In this document: one piece after another, positions 26,702 to 34,783 of the stretch
How the letters are laid out: the number at the start of each line of letters is the position of its first letter
How positions within the stretch are numbered: position 1 is the first letter of the stretch
From: Rhizobacter sp. OV335
GTDB taxonomy: Bacteria > Pseudomonadota > Gammaproteobacteria > Burkholderiales > Burkholderiaceae_C
Assembly (NCBI RefSeq): GCF_900142965.1
Contig: NZ_FRCQ01000034.1
Span: 21,002-85,001 of the forward strand
Length of the DNA: 64,000 nucleotides
Direction of reading: 5' to 3'
The notes under the pieces: generated by a model
What the model was told of the DNA's origin: nothing
The model's input: only the letters and a program-made list of their open reading frames with translations
Databases searched by the model: none
Position numbers and translations under genes: made by a program

Positions 26702-26730
26702 TGTATCGGCCCGCCCGTTGGCGACTTGAG
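26702..26730 (-). promoter_or_regulatory. Sigma-28 promoter of flgM
   Basis: On the minus strand: CTCAAG (26730-26725), a 15-nt spacer, then CCGATACA (26709-26702), preceded by G, giving GCCGATAC. This is very close to the FliA consensus -10 (GCCGATAA). The predicted start near 26694 leaves a leader of about 43 nt before the flgM ATG. It lies in the flgA-flgM gap, so flgM can be expressed both from the flgA transcript and independently as a late gene. Confidence 0.8.
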
Positions 26731-26766
26731 GGCTATCGCCCGAATTGTTGACCCTGGGACGGTTTT

Positions 26767-27492
26767 TCACAATGCGAGTTCCAACTGGTGCTCCGCGACC
26801 GCGACACCCGTCACGAGACGGCCGCTTTCGGTGCGCACGCGCGCCGGCTGGCCTTCGATGCCAGCGGTCACTGCCTCGCCCGAGCCGGCCACCGCGTAGC
26901 CGTCGCCGACGGCACGGATGCGCACGGTGTCGCCCGGGGCGAACCATTGCCGCGCCTTCAGCGTCGCCTGGCGCACGCCCTGGCCGGCCGATACCGAGCG
27001 GGCCAGCACGCGCCCGACCAGTGCCGCGGCGTCCGTCTGCGCCGGGCTGGCCTCTTCGGCGAGGTCGACCTCGGTTTCCCGGACGTCGCCGGCCGCCAGC
27101 ACCTGGCCGCCCGGCATCGCCTGGTTCATGACCAGCGCCTTGCCCCAGACCTTGACGGTCACCGGCAGGTAGATGTTCCAAGGCGTCGCACCCTGGGTGC
27201 AGCGCAGCCCGACCCGGGTCTTGCCCCAGAGCCGGGTGTTCGGCGTCAGATAGGCCTGGACCTGCTGGCAGGGTGCGAGGCGCAAGCGCGCATCCATCGG
27301 TCCGGCGACGACCTCGACACGGCCCGGCAGCGCCGGGTTGTTGCCGAGCTGGGCCTGCACGAAGCTGAGCGCCTGCTGTTCCAACGGTGATGACGCAGCG
27401 GGCGCTGCCGCCCCGGCCGCAAAGGCGGCGCCGCCCATCGCCACGCAGGCGACGAAAGCGATGAAGGCAACAAGGGCAGGGGCTTTGTTCAC
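26767..27492 (-). CDS. flgA: Flagellar P-ring assembly chaperone FlgA
   Basis: About 241 residues with an N-terminal Sec signal peptide (VNKAPALVAFIAFVACVAMG... to AFA). A SAF-like region and the C-terminal FlgA domain follow (DVRETEVDL..., VLARSVSAGQGVRQATLK..., QWFAPGDTVRIRAVGDG..., and the closing strand VRTESGRLVTGVAV). FlgA is periplasmic and assists FlgI polymerisation into the P ring. The likely start is GTG at 27492, which places a Lys before the hydrophobic core; a TTG at 27525 is also in frame. Divergent from flgB. Confidence 0.93.
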   Translation of the reverse strand: MNKAPALVAFIAFVACVAMGGAAFAAGAAAPAASSPLEQQALSFVQAQLGNNPALPGRVEVVAGPMDARLRLAPCQQVQAYLTPNTRLWGKTRVGLRCTQGATPWNIYLPVTVKVWGKALVMNQAMPGGQVLAAGDVRETEVDLAEEASPAQTDAAALVGRVLARSVSAGQGVRQATLKARQWFAPGDTVRIRAVGDGYAVAGSGEAVTAGIEGQPARVRTESGRLVTGVAVAEHQLELAL

Positions 27493-27532
27493 GCCTCGAC
27501 TGTAGGAGCGTGCTGCCGCGGGCAAGCGCCCG

Positions 27533-27559
27533 AAATGGCGGACAAACCGGCCGCTATTC
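27533..27559 (+). promoter_or_regulatory. Candidate FlhDC box in the flgA-flgB divergent region
   Basis: AAATGGCG-N11-CGCTATTC at 27533-27559. This fits the core of the FlhD4C2 site, AAATARCG-N10-12-CGYTATTT, with one mismatch per half. It is symmetrically placed between the divergent class II genes flgA and flgB, as in enterobacteria. The flhDC genes themselves are outside the window. Confidence 0.5.
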
Positions 27560-27653
27560 CCGCTTATGTTTCAGAAGGCGCTGCCCACAATCCTTTCACA
27601 TCGCCCATGGCCTCGGCACCGACCGACGCCGCGGACCGAAAGGAAACGCCGCC

Positions 27654-28067
27654 ATGCTGAACACCCTGACCAACTCGCTCGACTTCCAAGGCTCGGCGCT
27701 TGCGCTGCGCTCGGAGCGCCAGCGTCTGATCGCCAGCAACATCGCGAACGCCGACACGCCGGGCTACGTCGCCCGCGACATGAACTTCGCCCAGGCGCTG
27801 CGCGAAGCCACCGGCAGCCAGCAGAGCGCGGCCGTGCCGACCACCACGCAGGCCGGCCACATCGGCATCGACAGCGGCCTGACCGGCGCGCGTGCCGAAT
27901 CGAACCTGCTGTACGCGACCCCCAGCCAGACCAACCTCGACCGCAACACGGTCGACATGGACCGCGAGCGCGCCAACTTCGCCGACAACTCGGTGCACTA
28001 CGAAGCGACGCTGCGCTTCATCAACGCCAACGTGCGCACGATGCTCGAAGCGATCAAGGGGCAATGA
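27654..28067 (+). CDS. flgB: Proximal rod protein FlgB
   Basis: A 137-residue rod protein. The N-terminal rod signature is RQRLIASNIANADTPGYVARDMNF. The C-terminal helix, from RANFADNSVHYEATLRFINA, has the pattern used for rod packing. It is the first gene of the flgBCDEFGHIJKL operon. Start at 27654 with GGAAACG upstream; the open frame upstream is non-coding. Its stop overlaps the flgC ATG. Confidence 0.96.
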   Translation: MLNTLTNSLDFQGSALALRSERQRLIASNIANADTPGYVARDMNFAQALREATGSQQSAAVPTTTQAGHIGIDSGLTGARAESNLLYATPSQTNLDRNTVDMDRERANFADNSVHYEATLRFINANVRTMLEAIKGQ

Positions 28068-28489
28068 TGAGCATGTTCCAGATCTTCAATGTCTCCGGCA
28101 GCGCGGTCAGCGCGCAGTCGCAGCGCCTGAACGTGGTGGCGTCGAACCTCGCCAACGTCGACACCGTCGCCGGCCCCGATGGCCAGGCCTACAAGGCGCG
28201 GCAGGTCACGTTCCAGACCGAAATGATGGGCCAGCTCGGCCAACCCGGCGGCCCCGCGGCGGCCGGCGTCAAGGTGAGCACGATCACCGAGGACCAGACC
28301 CCCGGCCGCAAGGTGCACGACCCGAAGCACCCGCAGGCGGATGCCGAGGGCTACGTGACCTACAGCAACGTGAACGCGGTCGAGGAGATGGTCAACATGA
28401 TCTCGGCCTCGCGCTCGTACCAGAACAACGTCGAGGTGATGAACACCGCGAAGACGCTGTTGATGAAAACCTTGCAAATGGGCCAGTGA
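28064..28489 (+). CDS. flgC: Proximal rod protein FlgC
   Basis: A 141-residue FlgC. The rod signature SQRLNVVASNLANVDTVAGPDG, the AYKARQVTF strand, and the C-terminal VNAVEEMVNMISASRSYQNN helix are all present. It starts ATGATG at 28064, overlapping flgB by 4 nt. FlgC forms the rod between FlgB and FlgF. Normal length and order. Confidence 0.97.
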   Translation: MMSMFQIFNVSGSAVSAQSQRLNVVASNLANVDTVAGPDGQAYKARQVTFQTEMMGQLGQPGGPAAAGVKVSTITEDQTPGRKVHDPKHPQADAEGYVTYSNVNAVEEMVNMISASRSYQNNVEVMNTAKTLLMKTLQMGQ

Positions 28490-28511
28490 GCTCTGACCAC
28501 GAAAGCACCCC

Positions 28512-29165
28512 ATGGCCGTCGACACCGTCACCAACAACTACGCCGCGCTGAACACGAAGTCGTCCACCGACACCAGCGCCACCACCGCGGCCGAAAGCTC
28601 GGAGCGTTTCCTGAAGCTGCTGGTCGCGCAGATGCAGAACCAGGACCCGCTGAATCCGATGGACAACGCGCAGGTCACCAGCCAGATCGCGCAGATCAAC
28701 ACCGTCAGCGGCATCGAGAAGCTCAACGGCACGGTCGGCGGCCTGTCGACCCAGTTCCTGCAGATGCAGGCGGTGCAGGGCGCCTCGCTGGTCGGCCGCG
28801 AGGTGATCGTGCCGGGCAACAAGATGGACATCGCCGACAAGGTCGGCACGGGCGGCTTCCAGATCGACGCCGCCGCCGACAACGTGAAGATCGAGGTGCA
28901 GAACGCCGCCGGCCAGACGCTGCAGACGCTGAACCTCGGCGCGCAGAGCAGCGGGATGAACACCTTCGAGTGGGACGCCGGCGCCTACGACAACACCAGC
29001 GGCATCACCTTCAAGGTGACCGCGATGAGCGGGGCCAACACGCTCAAGAGCACCGCACTGATGCGTGACAAGGTCAACGCCATCAGCACGGCCAACAACA
29101 CCCTGGTGCTGGACCTCGAGAAGGCCGGCGGCGTCACCTACGACCAGGTCAAGGCATTCAACTAA
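28512..29165 (+). CDS. flgD: Hook capping/scaffold protein FlgD
   Basis: A 217-residue FlgD. The family N-terminal segment FLKLLVAQMQNQDPLNPMDN is intact, followed by a QVTSQIAQINTVSGIEKLN helix. The C-terminal part is the Tudor/FnIII-like cap domain. FlgD caps the growing hook and is discarded when the junction proteins add. No strong Shine-Dalgarno sequence is visible before the start. Confidence 0.96.
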   Translation: MAVDTVTNNYAALNTKSSTDTSATTAAESSERFLKLLVAQMQNQDPLNPMDNAQVTSQIAQINTVSGIEKLNGTVGGLSTQFLQMQAVQGASLVGREVIVPGNKMDIADKVGTGGFQIDAAADNVKIEVQNAAGQTLQTLNLGAQSSGMNTFEWDAGAYDNTSGITFKVTAMSGANTLKSTALMRDKVNAISTANNTLVLDLEKAGGVTYDQVKAFN

Positions 29166-29178
29166 GAAGGACACCACC

Positions 29179-30441
29179 ATGGGCTTCCAGCAAGGTCTCT
29201 CCGGTCTGAACGCTTCGAGCAAGAACCTCGAAGTCATCGGCAACAACGTCGCCAACGCCAACACCTTCGGCGCCAAGGCCTCGCGCGCCGAGTTCGGCGA
29301 CATGTACGCCGCCGCGATGAACGGCTCGGGTGCCAACAACATCGGCATCGGCGTGAACCTGGCGGCGGTGACGCAGCAGTTCACGCAGGGCAGCATCACC
29401 ACTACCGAGAGCTCGCTCGACGTCGCGATCAACGGCTCGGGCTTCTTCCAGCTGAACGACAACGGCACCACGGTGTACTCGCGCAACGGCCAGTTCCAGG
29501 TCAACAAGGACGGCTTCATCGTCAGCAACGGTGGGCTCAAGCTGATGGGCTACAAGGCCGATGGCACCGGCACCATCCAGCCCGGCCAGGCCGTGCCGCT
29601 GCAGCTGCCCACCGCCGGCATCGACCCGGCCGCGACGAAGGAAATCACGCTCGAGATGAACCTCGATTCGCGTGCCGCCACCACGCTGCCGGCGACCACG
29701 CCGCAGATCAACCTGACGGACGCGAAGACCTACAACAACGCGACCTCGCTGACCGTCTACGACGCGAAGGGCCAGGACGTCGCGCTGACCTACTACTTCC
29801 AGAAGGCCGGCACCGACCAGTGGAACGTCTACGTGACGGCCAACGGCACCTCGCTGGCGGTCGACGGTGCCGGTGACCCGGCCCCGGTGACGACGCTGCA
29901 GTTCCCGACCAACGGCGGCAACCCGACCGCCCCGGTGGGCGCGGTGACGCTCGACATCCCGGCGACCACGAACGCCGCCGGTGCCGAGACGCTGGCGATC
30001 CCCGGCGTGCAGCTCAACCTGGGCAGCGCAACGCAGTACGGCGCCGGCTTCGGCGTGACCGACCTGAAGCAGGACGGCTACGCGCCGGGCCAGCTGTCGG
30101 GCCTGTCGATCGAGGACAACGGCATCGTGATGGCGACCTATTCGAACGGCCAGTCCAAGCCGGCCGGCCAGACGGAGCTCGCGAACTTCCGCAACGCGCA
30201 AGGCCTGAAGCCGATGGGCGGCAACAACTGGATGCGCAGCTACGAGTCGGGCGATCCCATCCTGGGCGTTCCGTCGGAAGGCAACATGGGCGTGCTGCAG
30301 TCGGGCGCGCTCGAGGAATCGAACGTCGACCTGACCGCCGAGCTCGTCAACATGATGACCGCGCAACGCACCTACCAGGCCAACGCGCAGACCATCAAGA
30401 CGCAGGACCAGGTGTTGCAGACGCTGGTCAACCTGCGCTGA
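29179..30441 (+). CDS. flgE: Flagellar hook protein FlgE
   Basis: A 420-residue hook subunit, close to the Salmonella size. The N-terminal helix carries LNASSKNLEVIGNNVANANT. A D1/D2 region follows, with the SSLDVAINGSGFFQLNDNGT motif shared with FlgF and FlgG. The C-terminal helix is VDLTAELVNMMTAQRTYQAN. AAGAAGGA precedes the ATG at 29179. FlgE assembles under FlgD to a length set by FliK. Confidence 0.97.
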   Translation: MGFQQGLSGLNASSKNLEVIGNNVANANTFGAKASRAEFGDMYAAAMNGSGANNIGIGVNLAAVTQQFTQGSITTTESSLDVAINGSGFFQLNDNGTTVYSRNGQFQVNKDGFIVSNGGLKLMGYKADGTGTIQPGQAVPLQLPTAGIDPAATKEITLEMNLDSRAATTLPATTPQINLTDAKTYNNATSLTVYDAKGQDVALTYYFQKAGTDQWNVYVTANGTSLAVDGAGDPAPVTTLQFPTNGGNPTAPVGAVTLDIPATTNAAGAETLAIPGVQLNLGSATQYGAGFGVTDLKQDGYAPGQLSGLSIEDNGIVMATYSNGQSKPAGQTELANFRNAQGLKPMGGNNWMRSYESGDPILGVPSEGNMGVLQSGALEESNVDLTAELVNMMTAQRTYQANAQTIKTQDQVLQTLVNLR

Positions 30442-30466
30442 TCGACACACCCGCTGAGGAGCTGCC

Positions 30467-31198
30467 ATGGACCGCATGATCTATCTGTCGATGTCGGGCG
30501 CGAAGGCCATGATGCAGCGGCAAGACACGCTGTCGCACAACCTCGCGAACGCGTCCACGCCGGGCTTCAAGTCCGAGCTGGCGGCGTTCCGCGCGGTGCC
30601 GGTGCTGGGCAGCGGCGCCAGCACCCGCGTCTATGCGCTCGAGACCACGCCCGGCTACGACGCGACGCCGGGTCCGGTCACGGCCACCGGCCGCAACCTC
30701 GACGTGGCGGTGAAGGGCAACAGCTGGCTGTCGGTGCAGGCACTCGACGGCACCGAGGGCTACACCCGCGGCGGCTCGCTCGACATCAGCGCCGACGGCA
30801 CGCTGACCACGCGCAGCGGCCTGCCGGCGCTCGGCGACGGCGGCCCGATCCAGGTGCCGGCCAACACCGAGATCTCGATCGGCGCCGACGGCACCGTCAG
30901 CGCCAAGGGCATCGACGGCAAGATCACCGCGGTCGGCAAGCTGAAGCTGGTGACCGCCACCGAAGACACGCCGCTCGAACGCGGCACCGACGGCCTGTTC
31001 CGCTCTGCCTCCGGCGACCTCCAGGCCGACCCGAATGCCCGCGTGCAGGACGGCGCGCTCGAAGGCTCGAACGTCAGCCCGATCGAGACCATGGTGTCGA
31101 TGATCGCCGCGGCGCGCCAGTTCGAATCGCAGATGAAGATGCTGCAGACCGCGGAGGGCGACGAGAAAGCCGCCGCGCAGCTGCTGTCGATGAATTGA
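30467..31198 (+). CDS. flgF: Proximal rod protein FlgF
   Basis: A 243-residue FlgF. N-terminal signature: QRQDTLSHNLANASTPGFK. The middle NLDVAVKGNSWLSVQALDG is the FlgF version of the rod/hook motif (Asn-Ser-Trp-Leu where FlgE and FlgG have Gly-Ser-Gly-Phe). The C-terminal helix is VSPIETMVSMIAAARQFESQ. A strong GAGGAG site precedes the ATG. It forms the last proximal rod segment before FlgG. Confidence 0.97.
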   Translation: MDRMIYLSMSGAKAMMQRQDTLSHNLANASTPGFKSELAAFRAVPVLGSGASTRVYALETTPGYDATPGPVTATGRNLDVAVKGNSWLSVQALDGTEGYTRGGSLDISADGTLTTRSGLPALGDGGPIQVPANTEISIGADGTVSAKGIDGKITAVGKLKLVTATEDTPLERGTDGLFRSASGDLQADPNARVQDGALEGSNVSPIETMVSMIAAARQFESQMKMLQTAEGDEKAAAQLLSMN

Positions 31199-31226
31199 CC
31201 TCCACCGAACCTGAAGGAATCCCACC

Positions 31227-32009
31227 ATGTTGAATTCACTGTGGACGGCCAAGTCCGGCATGGAGGCCCAGCAGGCCCAGCTGGACGCCATCTCGCACAA
31301 CCTCGCCAACTCGGCCACCAACGGCTACAAGAAGTCGCACGTGGTGTTCGAGGACCTGATGTACCAGAACCTGCGCCAGGCCGGCTCCAACAGCAGCGAG
31401 CAGACCACGCTGCCCACCGGCTACCAGGTGGGCCTGGGCACGCGCGCGGTCGCGACCTCGCGCAGCTTCAGCCAGGGCAACCTGCAGCAGAGCGGCAACA
31501 CGCTGGACGTGGCGGTGCGCGGCAGCGGCTTCTTCGAGATCCAGATGCCCGACGGCACCAACGCGTACACCCGCGACGGCTCGTTCCAGGTCGACGCGAC
31601 CGGCAAGCTGGTGACGAACAACGGCTACACCGTGCAGCCCGGCATCACGATCCCGGCCAACGCGCAGAGCGTGAGCATCGGCAACGACGGCACCGTCACG
31701 GTGACGCTGCCGGGCCAGTCGGCGCCGCAGACCGTCGGCCAGATGCAGCTGACCAACTTCATCAACCCGGCCGGCCTGGAGCCCAAGGGCCAGAACCTGT
31801 TCACCGAGACGGCGGCCTCCGGCACGCCGAGCGCCGGCACGCCGGGGCTGAACGGCCTGGGCCTGGTGCAGCAGGGCTTCGTCGAGACGTCCAACGTCAA
31901 CCCGGTCGAGGAACTGGTCTCGATGATCCAGACCCAGCGCGCCTACGAACTCAATTCGAAGGCGATCACCACCTCCGACCAGATGCTGCAGAAGCTCAGC
32001 CAACTGTAA
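31227..32009 (+). CDS. flgG: Distal rod protein FlgG
   Basis: A 260-residue protein, the exact size of Salmonella FlgG. It opens with the canonical [20 protein letters not shown] and has LAHNLAN-like [15 protein letters not shown]. The [20 protein letters not shown] stretch and C-terminal [20 protein letters not shown] follow. It builds the distal rod that crosses the periplasm and passes through the P and L rings encoded next. Confidence 0.98.
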   Translation: MLNSLWTAKSGMEAQQAQLDAISHNLANSATNGYKKSHVVFEDLMYQNLRQAGSNSSEQTTLPTGYQVGLGTRAVATSRSFSQGNLQQSGNTLDVAVRGSGFFEIQMPDGTNAYTRDGSFQVDATGKLVTNNGYTVQPGITIPANAQSVSIGNDGTVTVTLPGQSAPQTVGQMQLTNFINPAGLEPKGQNLFTETAASGTPSAGTPGLNGLGLVQQGFVETSNVNPVEELVSMIQTQRAYELNSKAITTSDQMLQKLSQL

Positions 32010-32017
32010 AGACCGCC

Positions 32018-32686
32018 ATGAAGAGACTTGCCCTCCTGGCCGCGCCGGCCCTGCTCGCCGGCTGCAGCACGCTCTATCCGCTGCCCAAGGTCGACGTGGC
32101 CGAGCCGACGCGCGCGCGGCCCGAGGCGGTCGCGGCACCGTCGGTCAACAACGGCTCGATCTTCCAGTCGGGCCAGTACCGGCCGCTGTTCGAGGACTAC
32201 CGCGCCCGGCTCGTCGGCGACACGCTGACGGTGCAGATCGTGGAAAAAGTCTCGGCCAGCCAGAAGAGCACCAGCACGATCGACAAGAGCGGCGCGGTTG
32301 CCGCCGGCGTCAGTGCGCTGCCGCTGGTGAACCCGAATGCGCTGCTGCGCTCGAACGCCGCCGGCAACTCGTCGAACACCTTCGCCGGCAAGGGCAGCAC
32401 CGAAAACACCAACGACTTCTCCGGCATCATCACCGCGACCGTGACGGAAGTCCTGTCCAACGGGCACCTGGTGGTGGCCGGCGAGAAGCAGATCGGCGTG
32501 AACCAGAACGTCGACGTGCTGCGTTTCTCGGGCCAGGTCGACCCGCGGGCGATCCAGCCGGGCAACAGCGTCGCGTCGGCGCAGATCGCCAACGTGCGCA
32601 TCGAGCACCGCGGCCGTGGCGCGCAGGCCGATGCGAATGGAATAGGCTGGCTCGGGCGGTTCTTTTTGAACGTTCTGCCCATTTAA
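32018..32686 (+). CDS. flgH: Flagellar L-ring lipoprotein FlgH
   Basis: A 222-residue lipoprotein: MKRLALLAAPALLAGC has a lipobox (LLAGC) with the acylated Cys at residue 16. The family core GSIFQSGQYRPLFEDYRARL, GDTLTVQIVEK, and the C-terminal NSVASAQIANVRIEHRGRG are present. It forms the L ring in the outer membrane. The ATG at 32018 lies 9 nt after the flgG stop. Confidence 0.97.
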   Translation: MKRLALLAAPALLAGCSTLYPLPKVDVAEPTRARPEAVAAPSVNNGSIFQSGQYRPLFEDYRARLVGDTLTVQIVEKVSASQKSTSTIDKSGAVAAGVSALPLVNPNALLRSNAAGNSSNTFAGKGSTENTNDFSGIITATVTEVLSNGHLVVAGEKQIGVNQNVDVLRFSGQVDPRAIQPGNSVASAQIANVRIEHRGRGAQADANGIGWLGRFFLNVLPI

Positions 32687-32725
32687 GTTTGCTCAGAATC
32701 GGTTTCATCCTGCGATGAAGCCGAT

Positions 32726-33874
32726 ATGCAAACCAACCACACCACCGTCACCGAAAAGCTCCTGCGGCTGCTGATCAGCCTGACGGTCGTCGCGTCCAGC
32801 GCGGCACTGTGGTGGCCGATGCCCTCGCAGGCGGCCCGCATCAAGGAAGTCGCCGCCGTGCAAGGCGTGCGCGCCAACCAGTTGGTCGGCTACGGCCTCG
32901 TCGTCGGCCTCGACGGCACCGGCGACCAGACCACCTCCACCCCCTTCACGCAGCAAAGCCTGAACGCGCTGCTGCAGCAGATGGGCGTCACCGTGCCGCC
33001 GGGCACCACGATGCAGGTCAAGAACGTCGCCGCGGTGATGGTGACGGCGCAGCTACCGGCCTTCGCGCAGCCGGGCCAGACGATCGACATCAATGTCTCG
33101 TCGATGGGCAATGCCAAGTCGCTGCGCGGCGGCACGCTGATCGCGACGCCGCTGAAAGGCGCCGACGGCCAGATCTACGCGCTCGCGCAGGGCAACCTGA
33201 TCGTCGGCGGTGCCGGTGCCTCGGCGGCCGGCTCCAAGGTGCAGATCAACCACCTGAGCGCCGGCCGCGTGCCCGAGGGCGCGACGGTCGAACGCGCGGT
33301 GGCCACGCCGCTGAACCAGGGCGAGTTCCTGCAGCTCGACCTGAACGCCAGCGACTTCAGCACCGCACGCGAAGTGGCGCGCACGATCAACGCGAAGATG
33401 GGCGCCGACACCGCGCACGCGATCGACGGCCGCGTCGTGCGCGTGCGCATGCCGGCCTCGCCGGATGCGCGCGTGGGCTTCCTGGCCGACATCGAGAACC
33501 TGCCGGTCGAGCTGGCCGCGCCGGCCGCCAAGGTGGTGATCAACGCGCGCACCGGCTCGGTGGTGATGAACCAGACCGTCACGCTGAGCGCCTGCGCGGT
33601 CGCGCACGGCAACCTGTCGGTGACGATCAGCACGACCCCGGTGATCAGCCAGCCGTCGCCGCTGTCCAGCGGCGGCAGCACCGTCACGAAGGAAAAGGCC
33701 GACATCACGATCAAGCAGGAGGCCGGCGCGCTGATCCAGCTGCCGGCGAGCGCGAAGCTGGCCGACGTGGTGAAGGCGCTCTCCGCGCTCGGCGCGACGC
33801 CGATGGACCTGCTGGCGATCCTGCAGGCGATGAAGAGCGCCGGTGCCCTCAACGCTGAACTCGAGGTGATCTGA
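32726..33874 (+). CDS. flgI: Flagellar P-ring protein FlgI
   Basis: A 382-residue periplasmic P-ring subunit. The signal peptide ends near SQAARIKEV. The family opening RANQLVGYGLVVGLDGTGDQ is intact, as are the VKNVAAVMVTAQLPAFAQPG and C-terminal VKALSALGATPMDLLAILQA segments. It polymerises around the distal rod with help from FlgA. Its last base overlaps the first base of the flgJ ATG. Confidence 0.97.
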   Translation: MQTNHTTVTEKLLRLLISLTVVASSAALWWPMPSQAARIKEVAAVQGVRANQLVGYGLVVGLDGTGDQTTSTPFTQQSLNALLQQMGVTVPPGTTMQVKNVAAVMVTAQLPAFAQPGQTIDINVSSMGNAKSLRGGTLIATPLKGADGQIYALAQGNLIVGGAGASAAGSKVQINHLSAGRVPEGATVERAVATPLNQGEFLQLDLNASDFSTAREVARTINAKMGADTAHAIDGRVVRVRMPASPDARVGFLADIENLPVELAAPAAKVVINARTGSVVMNQTVTLSACAVAHGNLSVTISTTPVISQPSPLSSGGSTVTKEKADITIKQEAGALIQLPASAKLADVVKALSALGATPMDLLAILQAMKSAGALNAELEVI

Positions 33875-34767
33875 TGGCGATCAACCCGACCCAACCCGGC
33901 CTGCAGAGCCAGAGCCTGGCGAGCGACACCAAGGGTGTCGATGCGCTGCGCTATGCGGCCTCGAAGGACCCGAAGGCCGCGATCAAGGAGACCGCGAAGC
34001 AGTTCGAGGGCATCTTCATGCAGCAGCTGATGAAGAGCATGCGGCAGGCGACGCTCAGCTCCGGGATGCTGGAGAACTCCGGCACGCAGATGGGCACCGA
34101 GCTGCTGGACACGCAGCTCGCGCAATCGCTGAGCGGCCGTCCGGGCGGGCTGTCGGAGATGATCGCCAAGCACCTGGAGCGCCAGCTCGGCGAGCCGCTG
34201 GCCAACATGGCGAAGGACGCGGCGTCGGCGCAGACCGTGGCCGCCACCGGCCAGAGCGGCACCGCGCCGCTGCCGGCCGCGCTGCAGGGCAAGGAGCGCC
34301 AGGTCGGCTTCCTGAAGCTGCACGACAGCGCCGCGAAGGCGGCCGAGGCCGAGACCGGCATCCCGGCGACCTTCATGGTCGCGCAGGCGGCGCATGAATC
34401 CGGCTGGGGCCGGCACGAGATCAGGAATGCCGACGGCAGCAGCTCGTTCAACCTGTTCGGCATCAAGGCGGGCAAGGACTGGACCGGCCCGACGACCACC
34501 GTCACGACCACCGAGGTGGTCAACGGCCAGCCGCACAAGGTGCAGGCCAAGTTCCGCGCCTACGCCAGCTACGAGGAGTCGTTCAAGGACTACGCGAAGC
34601 TGATGAAGGACAACCCGCGCTACTCGAAGGTGGTGGCGGCCGGCAACTCGGCCCAGGGCTTCGCGCACGGCCTGCAGCGCGCGGGCTACGCGACCGACCC
34701 CGAGTACGCGAAGAAGCTGACCAACATGATCAACACGACGCTGCGCCTGCAGCGCGCCACCGCGTGA
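33874..34767 (+). CDS. flgJ: Bifunctional rod scaffold and peptidoglycan hydrolase FlgJ
   Basis: A 297-residue two-domain FlgJ. The N-terminal rod-binding domain (about 35-115) shows FEGIFMQQLMKSMRQATLSS and a GTELLDTQLAQSL helix. The C-terminal glucosaminidase domain (about 150-297) contains MVAQAAHESGWGRHEI, with the catalytic Glu in HESGWG, and SSFNLFGIKAG. It opens a hole in the wall for the rod. The hydrolase domain is intact here, unlike the single-domain FlgJ of some bacteria. Confidence 0.97.
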   Translation: MAINPTQPGLQSQSLASDTKGVDALRYAASKDPKAAIKETAKQFEGIFMQQLMKSMRQATLSSGMLENSGTQMGTELLDTQLAQSLSGRPGGLSEMIAKHLERQLGEPLANMAKDAASAQTVAATGQSGTAPLPAALQGKERQVGFLKLHDSAAKAAEAETGIPATFMVAQAAHESGWGRHEIRNADGSSSFNLFGIKAGKDWTGPTTTVTTTEVVNGQPHKVQAKFRAYASYEESFKDYAKLMKDNPRYSKVVAAGNSAQGFAHGLQRAGYATDPEYAKKLTNMINTTLRLQRATA

Positions 34768-34783
34768 GCGAAGGACAAGACGC

